Program-made: the position numbers and the translations under genes
Assembly: GCF_014217565.1 (NCBI RefSeq)
Contig: NZ_CP043661.1
Location: 310,001-374,000, forward strand
DNA: 64,000 nucleotides
Source: Kribbella qitaiheensis
GTDB taxonomy: Bacteria; Actinomycetota; Actinomycetes; Propionibacteriales; Kribbellaceae
Reading direction: 5' to 3'
The notes under the pieces: model-generated
The model's database searches: none
What the model was told of the DNA's origin: nothing
The model's input: only the letters and a program-made list of their open reading frames with translations
Shown: piece after piece, positions 15,382 through 24,078 of the stretch
How positions within the stretch are numbered: position 1 is the stretch's first letter
Layout: the number at the start of each line of letters is the position of its first letter

Positions 15382-17300
15382 CGGCTGCTGCTCCAGCGGG
15401 TACGTGCACTGTGGATGGGATTGGCGTCCTGCAGGAAGTCGTCGAAGCGGTAGCCGGCGATCTTCGCGATCTCGAGCAGCGCGGCGGCCTGTTCCTGGTT
15501 CTCACAGTTGCCGAGCCGGATCCGGCCCTGCTCGACGATCCGGTCGAAGGACTCCGCGTCCCGGACCGAGATGACGAGCGGGAAGCCGAAGCGTTCGCGG
15601 TACGCCGCGGTGATGGCGGCCAGCTCGTCGCGATCCGGCTCGGGGAGATAGGTCAGGCCGCGGGCGGACTGGTCCCGCAGCGACGCTTCGCCGCTGAGGC
15701 CGTCGGCGACGAACTGCGATCCGAGCTGCGGGTAGGACTCGATCAGGTCGCGCTGCTCCTGCGGCGATCCGGAGAAGAGCGCCTCCTGGAACGACCGGCG
15801 CAGCGCGTGGGTGTCAGCGAACGGCCGCATCGTCCAGGCCCGCTCGACCATCCAGGTGGGCCCCTGGAAGAGGCCGGAGAAGGTGGTGACGAACCCTTCG
15901 CGGGTCATCTTGTTCACCTGGTCCAGCCGGACGATGGTGTCACCCGGTACGCCGGCGACCGCGGGGCCGAAGTCCTTGCCCACGTGGTGGAAGAGCAGGT
16001 TGAGGCCGATCGCGGTCAGGCTGCCGAGGGTGATGCCGCTGCCGAAGATGATCTCGGCCCAGCCCGGCACCGCCTGGGAGATCTGCGGCTGCGCCGTGAC
16101 GTACATGGCCAGGCCGACGCTGGTCGCGACGATGACCACGTTGCGGTGGTCGTGGAAGTCCACCTTGGCCAGCGTCTGGAAGCCGACCACCGCGACGGTG
16201 GCGAACATCGCCAGGGCGGCGCCACCCAGTACCGGGTGCGGGACGCCGGCGACGATCGCGCCCGCCTTGGGCACCAGGCCGAGCAGGATCATGATCCCGC
16301 CGGCCGTCGCGACCACCCAGCGGCTCTTGACCCGGGTCAGCCGGACCAGCCCGACGTTCTCGGCGAAACAGGTGTAGGGGAAGGAGTTGAAGACACCGCC
16401 GATGGTGGTGGCCAGGCCGTCGGCGCGCAGGGCGCGAGCGATGTCCTCGCGGCCGATCCGCTTCTCGACGATCTCGCCGGTGGCGAAGACGTCACCGGTG
16501 GTCTCGACCGCGGTGATCAGCATGACCACGATCATCGAGATGATCGCGGCGATCGAGAACTTCGGCCAGCCGAAGTTGAACGGTGTGGTCACCCCGACCC
16601 AGTCCGCACCGGTGACCGCGCCGAAGTGGGCGTCACCGAAGGCCCACGCGACCGCCGTACCGGCGACCAGTCCGACCAGTACAGCGATCGTGGCGAGGAA
16701 GCCCTTGAAGACGCGCTGGATCAGCACGATCAGCGCCAGGGTGCCGAGGGCGTAAGCCAGGTTCTTTCCGCTGGTCGGGTCCGAGGTCGGGCCCGCTCCG
16801 CCGGTCGCGTCCCCAGCCGCCACCGGCAGCAGCGCCAGCCCGATGATCGTGATGACCGAGCCGGTGACGACCGGCGGGAAGAAGCGGATCAGCTTGCTGA
16901 AGAAGGGCGCGATCAGGAAGGTGGCGAGGCCGGCTACGAGGACGGCGCCGTAGATCACCAGCAAGCCGCTGGTCCCGCCACCGGCGGCGAGGCCGATCGC
17001 GATCATCGGCGACACCGCGGTGAAGGTGACGCCCTGCAGCAGCGGCAGCCGGACCCCGACCTTCCAGAAGCCGACGGACTGGATGATGGAGGCGATGCCG
17101 CAGGTGAACAGATCTGCGTTGATCAGGTGCACGAGCTGCTCGGTGGTCAGCCCGATCGAGTTCGCCAGCAGGATCGGTACGATCACCGCGCCGGCATAGA
17201 AAGCCAGCACGTGCTGGGTGCCGTAGACGGCCAGCCGTCCCGGCGACAGCACCTGATCGACCGGATGACGTGTGCTGTTCGGTCTCGGGTTCGCCTTCAT
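15378..17300 (-). CDS. NCS2 purine permease fused to an OHCU-decarboxylase-like domain
   Basis: 640 residues. Residues about 18-450 form a nucleobase:cation symporter-2 (uracil-xanthine permease) with many membrane helices, the QH motif in YGTQHVLAFYAG, the helix-8 VETTGDVFATGEI, and FNSFPYTCFAENVGLV. Residues about 460-630 match the OHCU decarboxylase fold: FVTTFSGLFQGPTWMVERA, then LIESYPQLGSQF, SLRDQSARGLTYL, YRERFGFPLVISVR and EIAKIAGYRFDDFL. The catalytic His-Pro of UraD is Tyr-Pro here and the Asn-Glu-Gln is Arg-Asp-Gln, so the domain may bind rather than convert OHCU. It is the first gene of the purine operon. ATG at 17300 follows GGAAGG. Confidence 0.85.
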   Translation of the reverse strand: MKANPRPNSTRHPVDQVLSPGRLAVYGTQHVLAFYAGAVIVPILLANSIGLTTEQLVHLINADLFTCGIASIIQSVGFWKVGVRLPLLQGVTFTAVSPMIAIGLAAGGGTSGLLVIYGAVLVAGLATFLIAPFFSKLIRFFPPVVTGSVITIIGLALLPVAAGDATGGAGPTSDPTSGKNLAYALGTLALIVLIQRVFKGFLATIAVLVGLVAGTAVAWAFGDAHFGAVTGADWVGVTTPFNFGWPKFSIAAIISMIVVMLITAVETTGDVFATGEIVEKRIGREDIARALRADGLATTIGGVFNSFPYTCFAENVGLVRLTRVKSRWVVATAGGIMILLGLVPKAGAIVAGVPHPVLGGAALAMFATVAVVGFQTLAKVDFHDHRNVVIVATSVGLAMYVTAQPQISQAVPGWAEIIFGSGITLGSLTAIGLNLLFHHVGKDFGPAVAGVPGDTIVRLDQVNKMTREGFVTTFSGLFQGPTWMVERAWTMRPFADTHALRRSFQEALFSGSPQEQRDLIESYPQLGSQFVADGLSGEASLRDQSARGLTYLPEPDRDELAAITAAYRERFGFPLVISVRDAESFDRIVEQGRIRLGNCENQEQAAALLEIAKIAGYRFDDFLQDANPIHSARTRWSSSR

Positions 17301-17410
17301 CGGGCACCTTCCAAGGGGTCGCGGGCGGTTCTGGCCTGCACGACAGCTTGGGCTCAGGTGCTAGTCGATTGCACCCGATAAACCTCCGAACTTGCCCCGT
17401 TCCGGCCCCG

Positions 17411-17438
17411 CCGGATTTGGAGGATCCTCCAAATCCGG
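17411..17438. terminator. 28-bp perfect palindrome after the PucR gene
   Basis: A perfect dyad with arms CCGGATTTGGAGGA and its complement begins 4 bp after the PucR stop codon and lies 110 bp upstream of the permease start, on the same minus strand. It has no U-tract, which is common for actinobacterial terminators. It could equally be a regulatory operator for the purine operon. Confidence 0.55.
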
Positions 17439-17442
17439 GCGA

Positions 17443-18975
17443 TTACAGCGACTTGAGTGCGAGGAACACGTCGACCCGGTCCTCGAATTGCGACAGATCG
17501 CGACCGGTCAGTTGCTCAATGCGTTCGATCCGGTAGCGAACGGTGTTCACATGCAGGTGCAACGCCTCGGCTGTCCGGGACCAAGAACCGGACCAGGCGA
17601 GGAATTCGTCCAGCGTGGCGATCAGGTCGGCGTGGGTTCGCCGATCGTGGTCGAGCACCGGCCCGAGCACCCGGTGCGCATACGTCCGCCGTACGTCGTC
17701 AGGCACCGTGGCGAGCAGGAGGACATGCGAGGCGACCTCGTCAGACGTCACGACTGAGATCCGGGTCCGGCCGGCCAGTGCCGCCCGCTGGGCGAACCGC
17801 GCCTCCTCCAGCGCGCCGGTCAGCGCGTCGACGGTGGTCGCACCGCTGATGCCGACCGTGAGTCTCCCCTTGCCCAGGCCGGGAGAGAGCCGGCCGAACG
17901 CGCGGCGGAGCAGATTCGGGAGCTCGGGAGAGGACGGCAGCAAGGCGACCGGCAGGCCGTCCCGGCCCGCTGCCACCACTGCTGGTCCGACCGTGAGCGC
18001 GACGTCCTCGAACACCGTCAGCGCGATCTCGGCCGGCCCGTCGTCGCGCAGCTCGCCCACCGCGATCGCCAGCGGGCGGTAGGAGTGCACGCCGGCCTGC
18101 CGGAGCCGGGTGGCGACCTCGGCGGGCGGACCACCGGACTCGATCAGCGCGAGCGCGTCAGCGACCAAGGGCCGTAGTGCCAGCCGGCCTTCGTCGCGGC
18201 GTACGCGATCGAGTGCCGCGATGGCGGCCAGCTCCTGCACCGCCTCGACATGGGCACGCGACCACTGGGTGTGGTCGCCCTCGACGACCAGCAGCCAGGC
18301 GGTCAGCCGGTTGCCGAGACCCGACCCGATCGGGAACAGGCTGTAGGCCGTACCGCCCGCGTCGGCGACGGCAGGCGTGCGATCGGCGGTCAGGAACCGC
18401 CGGGTGACCGCGTCGAGAGTGTCGTCGTCGAGCGGGCCGGGACCCGGTACGACGTGCCGTCCGGTGGAGGTGATCACCCGGGCGTCGTGCCCGATCTCGG
18501 TGGAGATCCGGGCGGTCAGCTCGTCGAGGCTGCGGCCGGAAGCGATCGCCGAGAGCAGCTGGCGCTGCCGGACCAGACTCGCCGACAACCGAGCGCCGGT
18601 GTCGGCCGAGCCGGCGGCGGCGACGTACTCGGTGACGTCTGCGAAGGCGACCTCGGTCGGCACCTCGACCAGGGTGACCTGGTGGCGACGGCAGGCCTCG
18701 AGCAGGTCTTCCGGGATCATCCCGAGCAACGCCGCGCCCGCGAGGATCGTGGTGGCGCCGCGGTCCGCCACGGAGGCGACGAAGGTCTCGCTGTCCGCGG
18801 GGCTGCGGCGCCAGACCAGACCGGTCAGAACCAGCTCGCCGCCGTTGAGGTAGTTGCCGGGCTCGAGCAGGTCGGTGGTGATGATCCGGCCGATCGGCCG
18901 GTCGTACGCACCGCTGGCCGCATGCAGCAGTCGAAGCCGCAGGTCCGGTACGTCGAACAGCTCCGAGAGCAGCAT
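17443..18975 (-). CDS. PucR family transcriptional regulator of purine catabolism
   Basis: About 510 residues. The N-terminal PucR domain starts MLLSELFDVPDLRLRLLHAA and includes PGNYLNGGELVLTG. A middle GGDEF-like/CdaR part follows, and the C-terminal PucR helix-turn-helix reads WSGSWSRTAEALHLHVNTVRYRIERIEQLTG near the end. PucR proteins activate or repress purine permease, xanthine dehydrogenase and uricase genes in response to pathway metabolites. The ATG at 18975 has a strong GGAGGAGG upstream; a GTG or other start further out (19008) is less likely. It lies directly upstream of the purine operon on the same strand and diverges from hyi. Confidence 0.92.
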   Translation of the reverse strand: MLLSELFDVPDLRLRLLHAASGAYDRPIGRIITTDLLEPGNYLNGGELVLTGLVWRRSPADSETFVASVADRGATTILAGAALLGMIPEDLLEACRRHQVTLVEVPTEVAFADVTEYVAAAGSADTGARLSASLVRQRQLLSAIASGRSLDELTARISTEIGHDARVITSTGRHVVPGPGPLDDDTLDAVTRRFLTADRTPAVADAGGTAYSLFPIGSGLGNRLTAWLLVVEGDHTQWSRAHVEAVQELAAIAALDRVRRDEGRLALRPLVADALALIESGGPPAEVATRLRQAGVHSYRPLAIAVGELRDDGPAEIALTVFEDVALTVGPAVVAAGRDGLPVALLPSSPELPNLLRRAFGRLSPGLGKGRLTVGISGATTVDALTGALEEARFAQRAALAGRTRISVVTSDEVASHVLLLATVPDDVRRTYAHRVLGPVLDHDRRTHADLIATLDEFLAWSGSWSRTAEALHLHVNTVRYRIERIEQLTGRDLSQFEDRVDVFLALKSL

Positions 18976-19121
18976 CTGTGCCTCCTCCGACCGGTGCGAT
19001 GACCGCATGGGGTCCTTGGAGGAACGTACAACGCAGGCCCGCGCGCGCGAAAAGCGTGCTTGTCAGAGGAGGGTCCGTGCGGGCATCGAACGGGCCTGAT
19101 CGGGCGCTTGCTGCCTGGTGC

Positions 19122-19189
19122 TTGACGGGCTCGGTGCGGCCATTCTATGGTCATTTCGCATAGCAGAAGCAAGTTTCCACAATGCGGAA
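19122..19189 (+). promoter_or_regulatory. hyi operon promoter with tandem IclR-type operators
   Basis: A candidate -35 TTGACG (19122-19127) and -10 TATGGT (19146-19151) are separated by 18 bp. Immediately downstream lie two 15-bp sites, TTTCGCATAGCAGAA (19154-19168) and TTCCACAATGCGGAA (19175-19189), whose starts are 21 bp apart. They match the sites between iclR and the DUF6986 gene. Their position just past the -10 suggests repression. The hyi ribosome site follows at about 19194. Confidence 0.6.
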
Positions 19190-19206
19190 TTATGAGAGAA
19201 GGATTC

Positions 19207-20040
19207 ATGAGCCACCCGCTGCCCTACGCGGTGAACTGCTCGATCCTGTTCACCGAGCTGCCGCTGCTGGAGCGCCCGGCGGCCGCTCGGCAGGCCGGTT
19301 TCGAGGCCGTCGAGTTCTGGTGGCCGTTCGCCGGGGCGGTGCCGGCCGATCACGACGCCGACGCCTTCGTGACCGCGATCCGCGACGCCGGCGTCCAGCT
19401 GATCGGCCTGAACTTCTTCGCCGGTGACATGCCCGCCGGCGACCGCGGCCTGGTCTCCTGGCCCAAGCGAGCAGCCGAGTTCCGGGACAACATCGACGCT
19501 ACCGTCGGCATCGGAGAGCGGCTCGACTGTCGGGCCTTCAACGCCCTCTACGGCAACCGCGAAGACGGCCACCCGGCGGCGGAGCAGGACGAACTCGCCG
19601 TCGAGAACCTCAGGCTGGCTGCCAAGGCCGCGGAGCGGATCGGCGCCACCGTCCTGGTTGAGCCGGTGAGCGGTGCGGAGCGCTACCCGCTGCGGACCGC
19701 GGCCGACGTACTGGCCGTCGTCGATCGGGTGGAGGCGGCGAACGTCGGCCTGCTCGCCGATCTCTATCACCTCGCGGTCAACGGCGACGACGTCGATCAG
19801 GTGATCGCGCAGCACTCCGACCGGATCGCTCACGTTCAGATCGCCGACGCGCCCGGCCGCAACGAGCCCGGCACCGGCACGCTCCCGCTCGAAACCCAGC
19901 TGGTCGCGCTCGCGGCCAACGGCTACGACGGCTGGGTCAGCTTGGAGTACAAGCCGGCCACCACCACTGACGACAGCTTCTGCTGGCTGCCGCGCGAACG
20001 CCGCGGTCTGACCGGCACCCCTAAGGAGATCCAGTCATGA
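19207..20040 (+). CDS. hyi: Hydroxypyruvate isomerase
   Basis: 277 residues from the ATG at 19207, which follows a GAGAAGGA; this start avoids the operator. It is a sugar-phosphate isomerase/epimerase-type TIM barrel: YAVNCSILFTELPLLERPAAA, GFEAVEFWWPF, GLNFFAGDMPAGDRG and VGLLADLYHLAVNGDD are typical of Hyi. It interconverts hydroxypyruvate and tartronate semialdehyde, the intermediate made by the downstream glyoxylate carboligase. It is the first gene of a six-gene operon with overlapping stops and starts (ATGA at 20037). Confidence 0.9.
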   Translation: MSHPLPYAVNCSILFTELPLLERPAAARQAGFEAVEFWWPFAGAVPADHDADAFVTAIRDAGVQLIGLNFFAGDMPAGDRGLVSWPKRAAEFRDNIDATVGIGERLDCRAFNALYGNREDGHPAAEQDELAVENLRLAAKAAERIGATVLVEPVSGAERYPLRTAADVLAVVDRVEAANVGLLADLYHLAVNGDDVDQVIAQHSDRIAHVQIADAPGRNEPGTGTLPLETQLVALAANGYDGWVSLEYKPATTTDDSFCWLPRERRGLTGTPKEIQS

Positions 20041-20921
20041 CGAACATCGCCTTCATCGGTCTCGGCATCATGGGCAGCCCGATGGCAGTCCACCTCGCCA
20101 ACGCCGGTCACGACGTCACCGGTGTCAACCTCGACCCCGAGCGGGCCAAGCCGCTGATCGAGGCCGGTGGCCGCGCTGCCGCGTCCATCGCCGACGCGGT
20201 CAAGGACGCCGACGTGGTCTGCGTGATGGTGCCCGACTCCCCGGACGTCGAGCTGGTCCTCGCGGGTGAGGGCGGGGTGTTCGAGAACGCGCGAACCCAT
20301 GCGCTGATCATCGACTTCTCCAGCATCCGGCCCGACATCACCATCGAGCTGGCCCGGCAGGCCCGCGAGCGCGGCTTCCGGTTGCTCGATGCGCCGGTCT
20401 CCGGCGGCGAGGCAGGCGCGAAGAATGCCGCGCTGTCGATCATGGTCGGCGGCGAGGCCGGCGACTTCCAGGTGGCCAAGCCGCTGTTCGACGCGGTCGG
20501 CAAGACCATCGTCCACGTCGGAGCGAGCGGGGCCGGGCAGACGGTGAAGGCAGCGAACCAGCTGATCGTCGCCGCCAACATCCAGGCGCTGTCCGAGGCG
20601 GTGGTCTTCCTGGAGGCGTACGGCGTCGACACCTTGGCCGCCCTCGAGGTGCTGGGCGGTGGACTGGCCGGGTCCGCGGTGCTGAACCAGAAGAAGGAGA
20701 ACATGCTGTCGCGCTCCTTCGAGCCGGGCTTCCGGATCGACCTGCACCACAAGGACATGGGTATCGTCACCGCGGCCGCCCGCGAGCGAGGCGTCGTCGT
20801 ACCGCTCGGTTCGCTGGTGGCTCAGCTGGTTGCCTCGGCCCGCGTGAACGGCGACGGTGGCCTCGACCACTCCGCCCTGCTGCGTGGCGTCGAGCGGCTG
20901 TCCGGAAAGGCGTCGAACTGA
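20037..20921 (+). CDS. glxR: 2-hydroxy-3-oxopropionate (tartronate semialdehyde) reductase
   Basis: 294 residues of the 3-hydroxyisobutyrate dehydrogenase family. The N-terminal Rossmann motif is [21 protein letters not shown]. The substrate motif [13 protein letters not shown] and the catalytic-Lys segment [15 protein letters not shown] are both intact. It reduces tartronate semialdehyde to D-glycerate with NAD(P)H. It overlaps hyi by ATGA and gcl by one base (TGATG), so it is translationally coupled to the enzyme that makes its substrate. Confidence 0.93.
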   Translation: MTNIAFIGLGIMGSPMAVHLANAGHDVTGVNLDPERAKPLIEAGGRAAASIADAVKDADVVCVMVPDSPDVELVLAGEGGVFENARTHALIIDFSSIRPDITIELARQARERGFRLLDAPVSGGEAGAKNAALSIMVGGEAGDFQVAKPLFDAVGKTIVHVGASGAGQTVKAANQLIVAANIQALSEAVVFLEAYGVDTLAALEVLGGGLAGSAVLNQKKENMLSRSFEPGFRIDLHHKDMGIVTAAARERGVVVPLGSLVAQLVASARVNGDGGLDHSALLRGVERLSGKASN

Positions 20922-22696
20922 TGGCCAGGATGCGCGCGGTCGACGCCGCGGTTCTGATCCTGGAGAAGGAAGGCTCGACCCAGACCTTCGGTCTGCCGGG
21001 TGCGGCCATCAACCCCTTCTACAGCGCGATGAAGAAGCACGGCGGGATCAAGCACGTACTGGCCCGGCACGTCGAAGGCGCCTCGCACATGGCCGAGGGC
21101 TACACGCGGGCCAAGGCGGGCAACATCGGTATCTGCATCGGTACGTCGGGGCCTGCCGGTACCGACATGATCACCGGCCTGTACTCCGCCTCGGCCGACT
21201 CGATTCCGATCCTGTGCATCACCGGCCAGGCGCCGGTGGCCAAGCTGCACAAGGAAGACTTCCAGGCGGTCGACATCGCCTCGATCGCCAAGGCGGTCGC
21301 GAAGTGGGCCGTCACCGTGATGGAGCCGGCGCAGGTGCCGGGGACGTTCCAGAAGGCCTTCCACCTGATGCGCGAGGGCCGGCCGGGTCCGGTACTGGTC
21401 GACCTGCCGATCGACGTCCAGTTGGCCGAGATCGATTTCGACATCGAGACTTATGAGCCGTTGCCGGTGACCCGGCCGGCCGCGACCCGGGCTCAGGCGG
21501 AGAAGGCGCTCACGCTGCTCAACGACGCCGAGCGGCCGCTGATCGTTGCGGGTGGCGGGGTGGTCAACGCTGATGCGGCCGACCTGCTGGTCGAGTTCGC
21601 GGAGCTGGTCGGCGTGCCCGTCGTGCCGACGCTGATGGGCTGGGGAACGATCCCGGACGACCATCCGCTGACGGCCGGCATGGTGGGTCTGCAGACCTCG
21701 CACCGCTACGGCAACGCCACCTTGCTGGCGTCCGACGTCGTGCTGGGCATCGGCAATCGGTGGGCCAACCGCCATACCGGGTCGGTCGCGACGTACACCG
21801 AAGGCCGGAAGTTCGTGCACGTCGACATCGAGCCGACCCAGATCGGCCGGGTGTTCGCCGCGGACTACAGCATCGTCTCGGACGCTCGTGCCGCGCTGGA
21901 GGCCTTCATCGAGGTGGCCAAGGACTGGGCGGCGGAGGGCAAGCTGGCCGATCGGTCCGCCTGGGTGGAGGAATGCAGGCAACGCCGTACGGCGCTGCAG
22001 CGCAAGACGCACTTCGACAACGTGCCGATCAAGCCGCAGCGCGTGTACGAGGAGATGAACCGGGCCTTCGGACCCGAGACGCGTTACGTCTCCACGATCG
22101 GGCTGTCGCAGATCCAGGCCGCGCAGATGCTCCACGTCTATCGGCCGCGGCACTGGATCAACGCCGGCCAGGCCGGGCCGTTGGGATGGACCATCCCCGC
22201 GACCCTGGGTGTCGCCGTCGCCGACCCGGACAGCACGGTCGTGGCGCTGTCGGGTGACTACGACTTCCAGTTCCTGATCGAGGAGCTGGCGGTCGGGGCG
22301 CAGTTCAACATCCCCTACATCCATGTCGTCGTGAACAACTCGTACCTGGGGCTGATCCGGCAGGCGCAGCGCGGACTCGACATGGACTACTGCGTTCAGC
22401 TGTCGTTCGACAACATCAACAGTCCTGAACTCAACGGCTACGGCGTCGACCACGTCAAGGTCGCCGAGGGCCTCGGCTGCAAGGCTCTGCGGGTGTCCGA
22501 CCCGGCCGAGATCCTGCCCGCCCTGGAACAGGCCAAGAAGCTCCTGGTCGAATACCAGGTGCCGATCGTCGTCGAGATCATCCTGGAGCGCGTGACCAAC
22601 GTTGCCATGGGCACCGAGATCGACAACGTCACCGAGTTCGAGGAGCTCGCCGAGCACCCGGAAGACGCCCCCACCGCGATCGCACTGCTGACCTGA
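20921..22696 (+). CDS. gcl: Glyoxylate carboligase
   Basis: 591 residues, normal for Gcl. It condenses two glyoxylates to tartronate semialdehyde and CO2 using thiamine diphosphate and FAD. The N-terminal Pyr domain has [20 protein letters not shown]. At the position of the catalytic Glu of most ThDP enzymes the sequence is [15 protein letters not shown], with Val before the Glu as typical of Gcl. The C-terminal PP domain contains the GDYDFQF segment and [12 protein letters not shown]. It lies between glxR and glycerate kinase with stop-start overlaps, forming the glycerate pathway. Confidence 0.95.
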   Translation: MARMRAVDAAVLILEKEGSTQTFGLPGAAINPFYSAMKKHGGIKHVLARHVEGASHMAEGYTRAKAGNIGICIGTSGPAGTDMITGLYSASADSIPILCITGQAPVAKLHKEDFQAVDIASIAKAVAKWAVTVMEPAQVPGTFQKAFHLMREGRPGPVLVDLPIDVQLAEIDFDIETYEPLPVTRPAATRAQAEKALTLLNDAERPLIVAGGGVVNADAADLLVEFAELVGVPVVPTLMGWGTIPDDHPLTAGMVGLQTSHRYGNATLLASDVVLGIGNRWANRHTGSVATYTEGRKFVHVDIEPTQIGRVFAADYSIVSDARAALEAFIEVAKDWAAEGKLADRSAWVEECRQRRTALQRKTHFDNVPIKPQRVYEEMNRAFGPETRYVSTIGLSQIQAAQMLHVYRPRHWINAGQAGPLGWTIPATLGVAVADPDSTVVALSGDYDFQFLIEELAVGAQFNIPYIHVVVNNSYLGLIRQAQRGLDMDYCVQLSFDNINSPELNGYGVDHVKVAEGLGCKALRVSDPAEILPALEQAKKLLVEYQVPIVVEIILERVTNVAMGTEIDNVTEFEELAEHPEDAPTAIALLT

Positions 22697-24078
22697 TGGC
22701 AGCGCTCTCGCCTGGAGCGCCGGGCCCCGGCCTTCCCCCGCCCCAAGTCGCGCCACGGGCGCGTGCCTCCTCTCCTTCGTCGCCCCGAGCGAAGCGAGGG
22801 GCGGGGTGCCGGGTTGTTGTTGCCTCGGACAAGTTCAAGGGCACGTTGAGCAGCGATGAGGTGGCTGCCGCGGTGGGTGACGGCGTACGGCTGGTTTGTC
22901 CGGACGCTGTTGTTGACGCGGTGGCGGTGGCCGACGGTGGCGAGGGAACCCTCGCCGCCGCGGTCGCCGCGGGGTTCGAGCTGGTACGGCGAACTGCCAC
23001 GGGGCCAACCGGTCATCTGGTGCAAAGCGGGTTCGCCCGCCGTGGTGATACCGCTGTCGTCGAGTTGGCCGATGTGTCGGGTCTGAGCCGGCTGCCTGCG
23101 GGGGAGCCGGCTCCGATGACGGCGACCTCCCGTGGGACCGGTGAGTTGATCGCTGCCGCTATCGACAGTGGTTGCACGCGGGTGATCCTCGGTATCGGCG
23201 GCAGCGCCTGCACCGACGGGGGAGCGGGGCTGGTTCGCGCGTTGGGTGCTCGGCTACTCGACGGCAGCGGCTGGGACCTCGCCGAAGGTGGTGCCGCTCT
23301 AGCTAGGGCGGTGTCGCTCGACCTGACCGCACTGCGTGAGCGGCTGGCCGGAGTACAGATCGTCGTTGCCTGCGATGTCGACAACCCGCTGACTGGGCGA
23401 TCCGGTGCAGCAGCGACCTACGCTCCACAGAAGGGCGCTTCCCCGGCGCAGGTCCAGGAACTGGACACCGCCCTGACCCACTGGGCGGACCTTGTGGCCC
23501 GCGCTGTCAAGCGGACCACCCGCAATGCCCCCGCTCCCATGGCGGGCCGCGATGCTCGCGACTCTCGCGGTCACGCGCCGCCTCGCGAGACCCGCGGTCA
23601 CGCGCAGGCTCGCGATCTGCGTGACGCTCACGGAGCGGGCGCGGCCGGGGGAGTTGGGTTTGCGGCGATGGCCCTGCTGGGGGCGGAGTTGCGGCCCGGG
23701 ATTGAGCTGGTGCTTGAGCTGGTCGGGTTTCATGAGCAGCTCAAAGGCGCTGACCTGGTGATCACTGGTGAAGGGGCGCTTGACGAGCAGACATTGCATG
23801 GGAAGGCGGTCGCGGGGGTGGCGGCAGCGGCCCGGAAGAGCGGAATCCCCGTGGTCGCGGTCTGCGGGACCAACCGGCTCGACTCCGGCAGGCTGCGGCA
23901 GGCGGGGATCGCCGCGGCGTACGCGCTGACTGACCTCGAACCCGACGTACGAAAGTGCATCGCCGATCCCGCTCCTTTGTTGCGGCAGCTCGGCGAACGG
24001 ATCGCGGCCGATCGGCTTCCAGCGTTCGACCCACCACAGAGACCTACGATGACTGCAACTGAGAGGGGCGTCGTATGA
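22696..24078 (+). CDS. glxK: Glycerate kinase with two in-frame insertions
   Basis: 460 residues, about 80 more than usual for GlxK/GarK-type (class II) glycerate kinase, which phosphorylates D-glycerate. Core motifs are intact: VVVASDKFKGTLSSDEVA, VADGGEGTLAA, ILGIGGSACTDGGAGL, CDVDNPLTGRSGAAATYAPQKG, VGFAAMALLGAEL and ITGEGALDEQTLHGKA. The excess comes from an N-terminal tail of about 38 residues, encoded by a palindromic repeat, and from a low-complexity insert of about 40 residues (272-311, rich in Arg, Asp, Gly and His) in a loop after DTALTHWADLVA. The only plausible start is the ATG at 22696 that overlaps the gcl stop. Confidence 0.88.
   Translation: MAALSPGAPGPGLPPPQVAPRARASSPSSPRAKRGAGCRVVVASDKFKGTLSSDEVAAAVGDGVRLVCPDAVVDAVAVADGGEGTLAAAVAAGFELVRRTATGPTGHLVQSGFARRGDTAVVELADVSGLSRLPAGEPAPMTATSRGTGELIAAAIDSGCTRVILGIGGSACTDGGAGLVRALGARLLDGSGWDLAEGGAALARAVSLDLTALRERLAGVQIVVACDVDNPLTGRSGAAATYAPQKGASPAQVQELDTALTHWADLVARAVKRTTRNAPAPMAGRDARDSRGHAPPRETRGHAQARDLRDAHGAGAAGGVGFAAMALLGAELRPGIELVLELVGFHEQLKGADLVITGEGALDEQTLHGKAVAGVAAAARKSGIPVVAVCGTNRLDSGRLRQAGIAAAYALTDLEPDVRKCIADPAPLLRQLGERIAADRLPAFDPPQRPTMTATERGVV
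22726..22813. repeat. 88-bp REP-like hairpin inside the 5' end of glycerate kinase
   Basis: The left arm (22726-22744, CCCGGC...CCCCGCCCC) and right arm (22798-22813, GGGGCGGGG...GCCGGG) are inverted. They enclose a smaller hairpin GCCCC-GAGCGAAGCGA-GGGGC (22782-22802). The element is read in frame as the Pro/Ala/Arg/Ser-rich N-terminal tail of the kinase. Confidence 0.6.
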
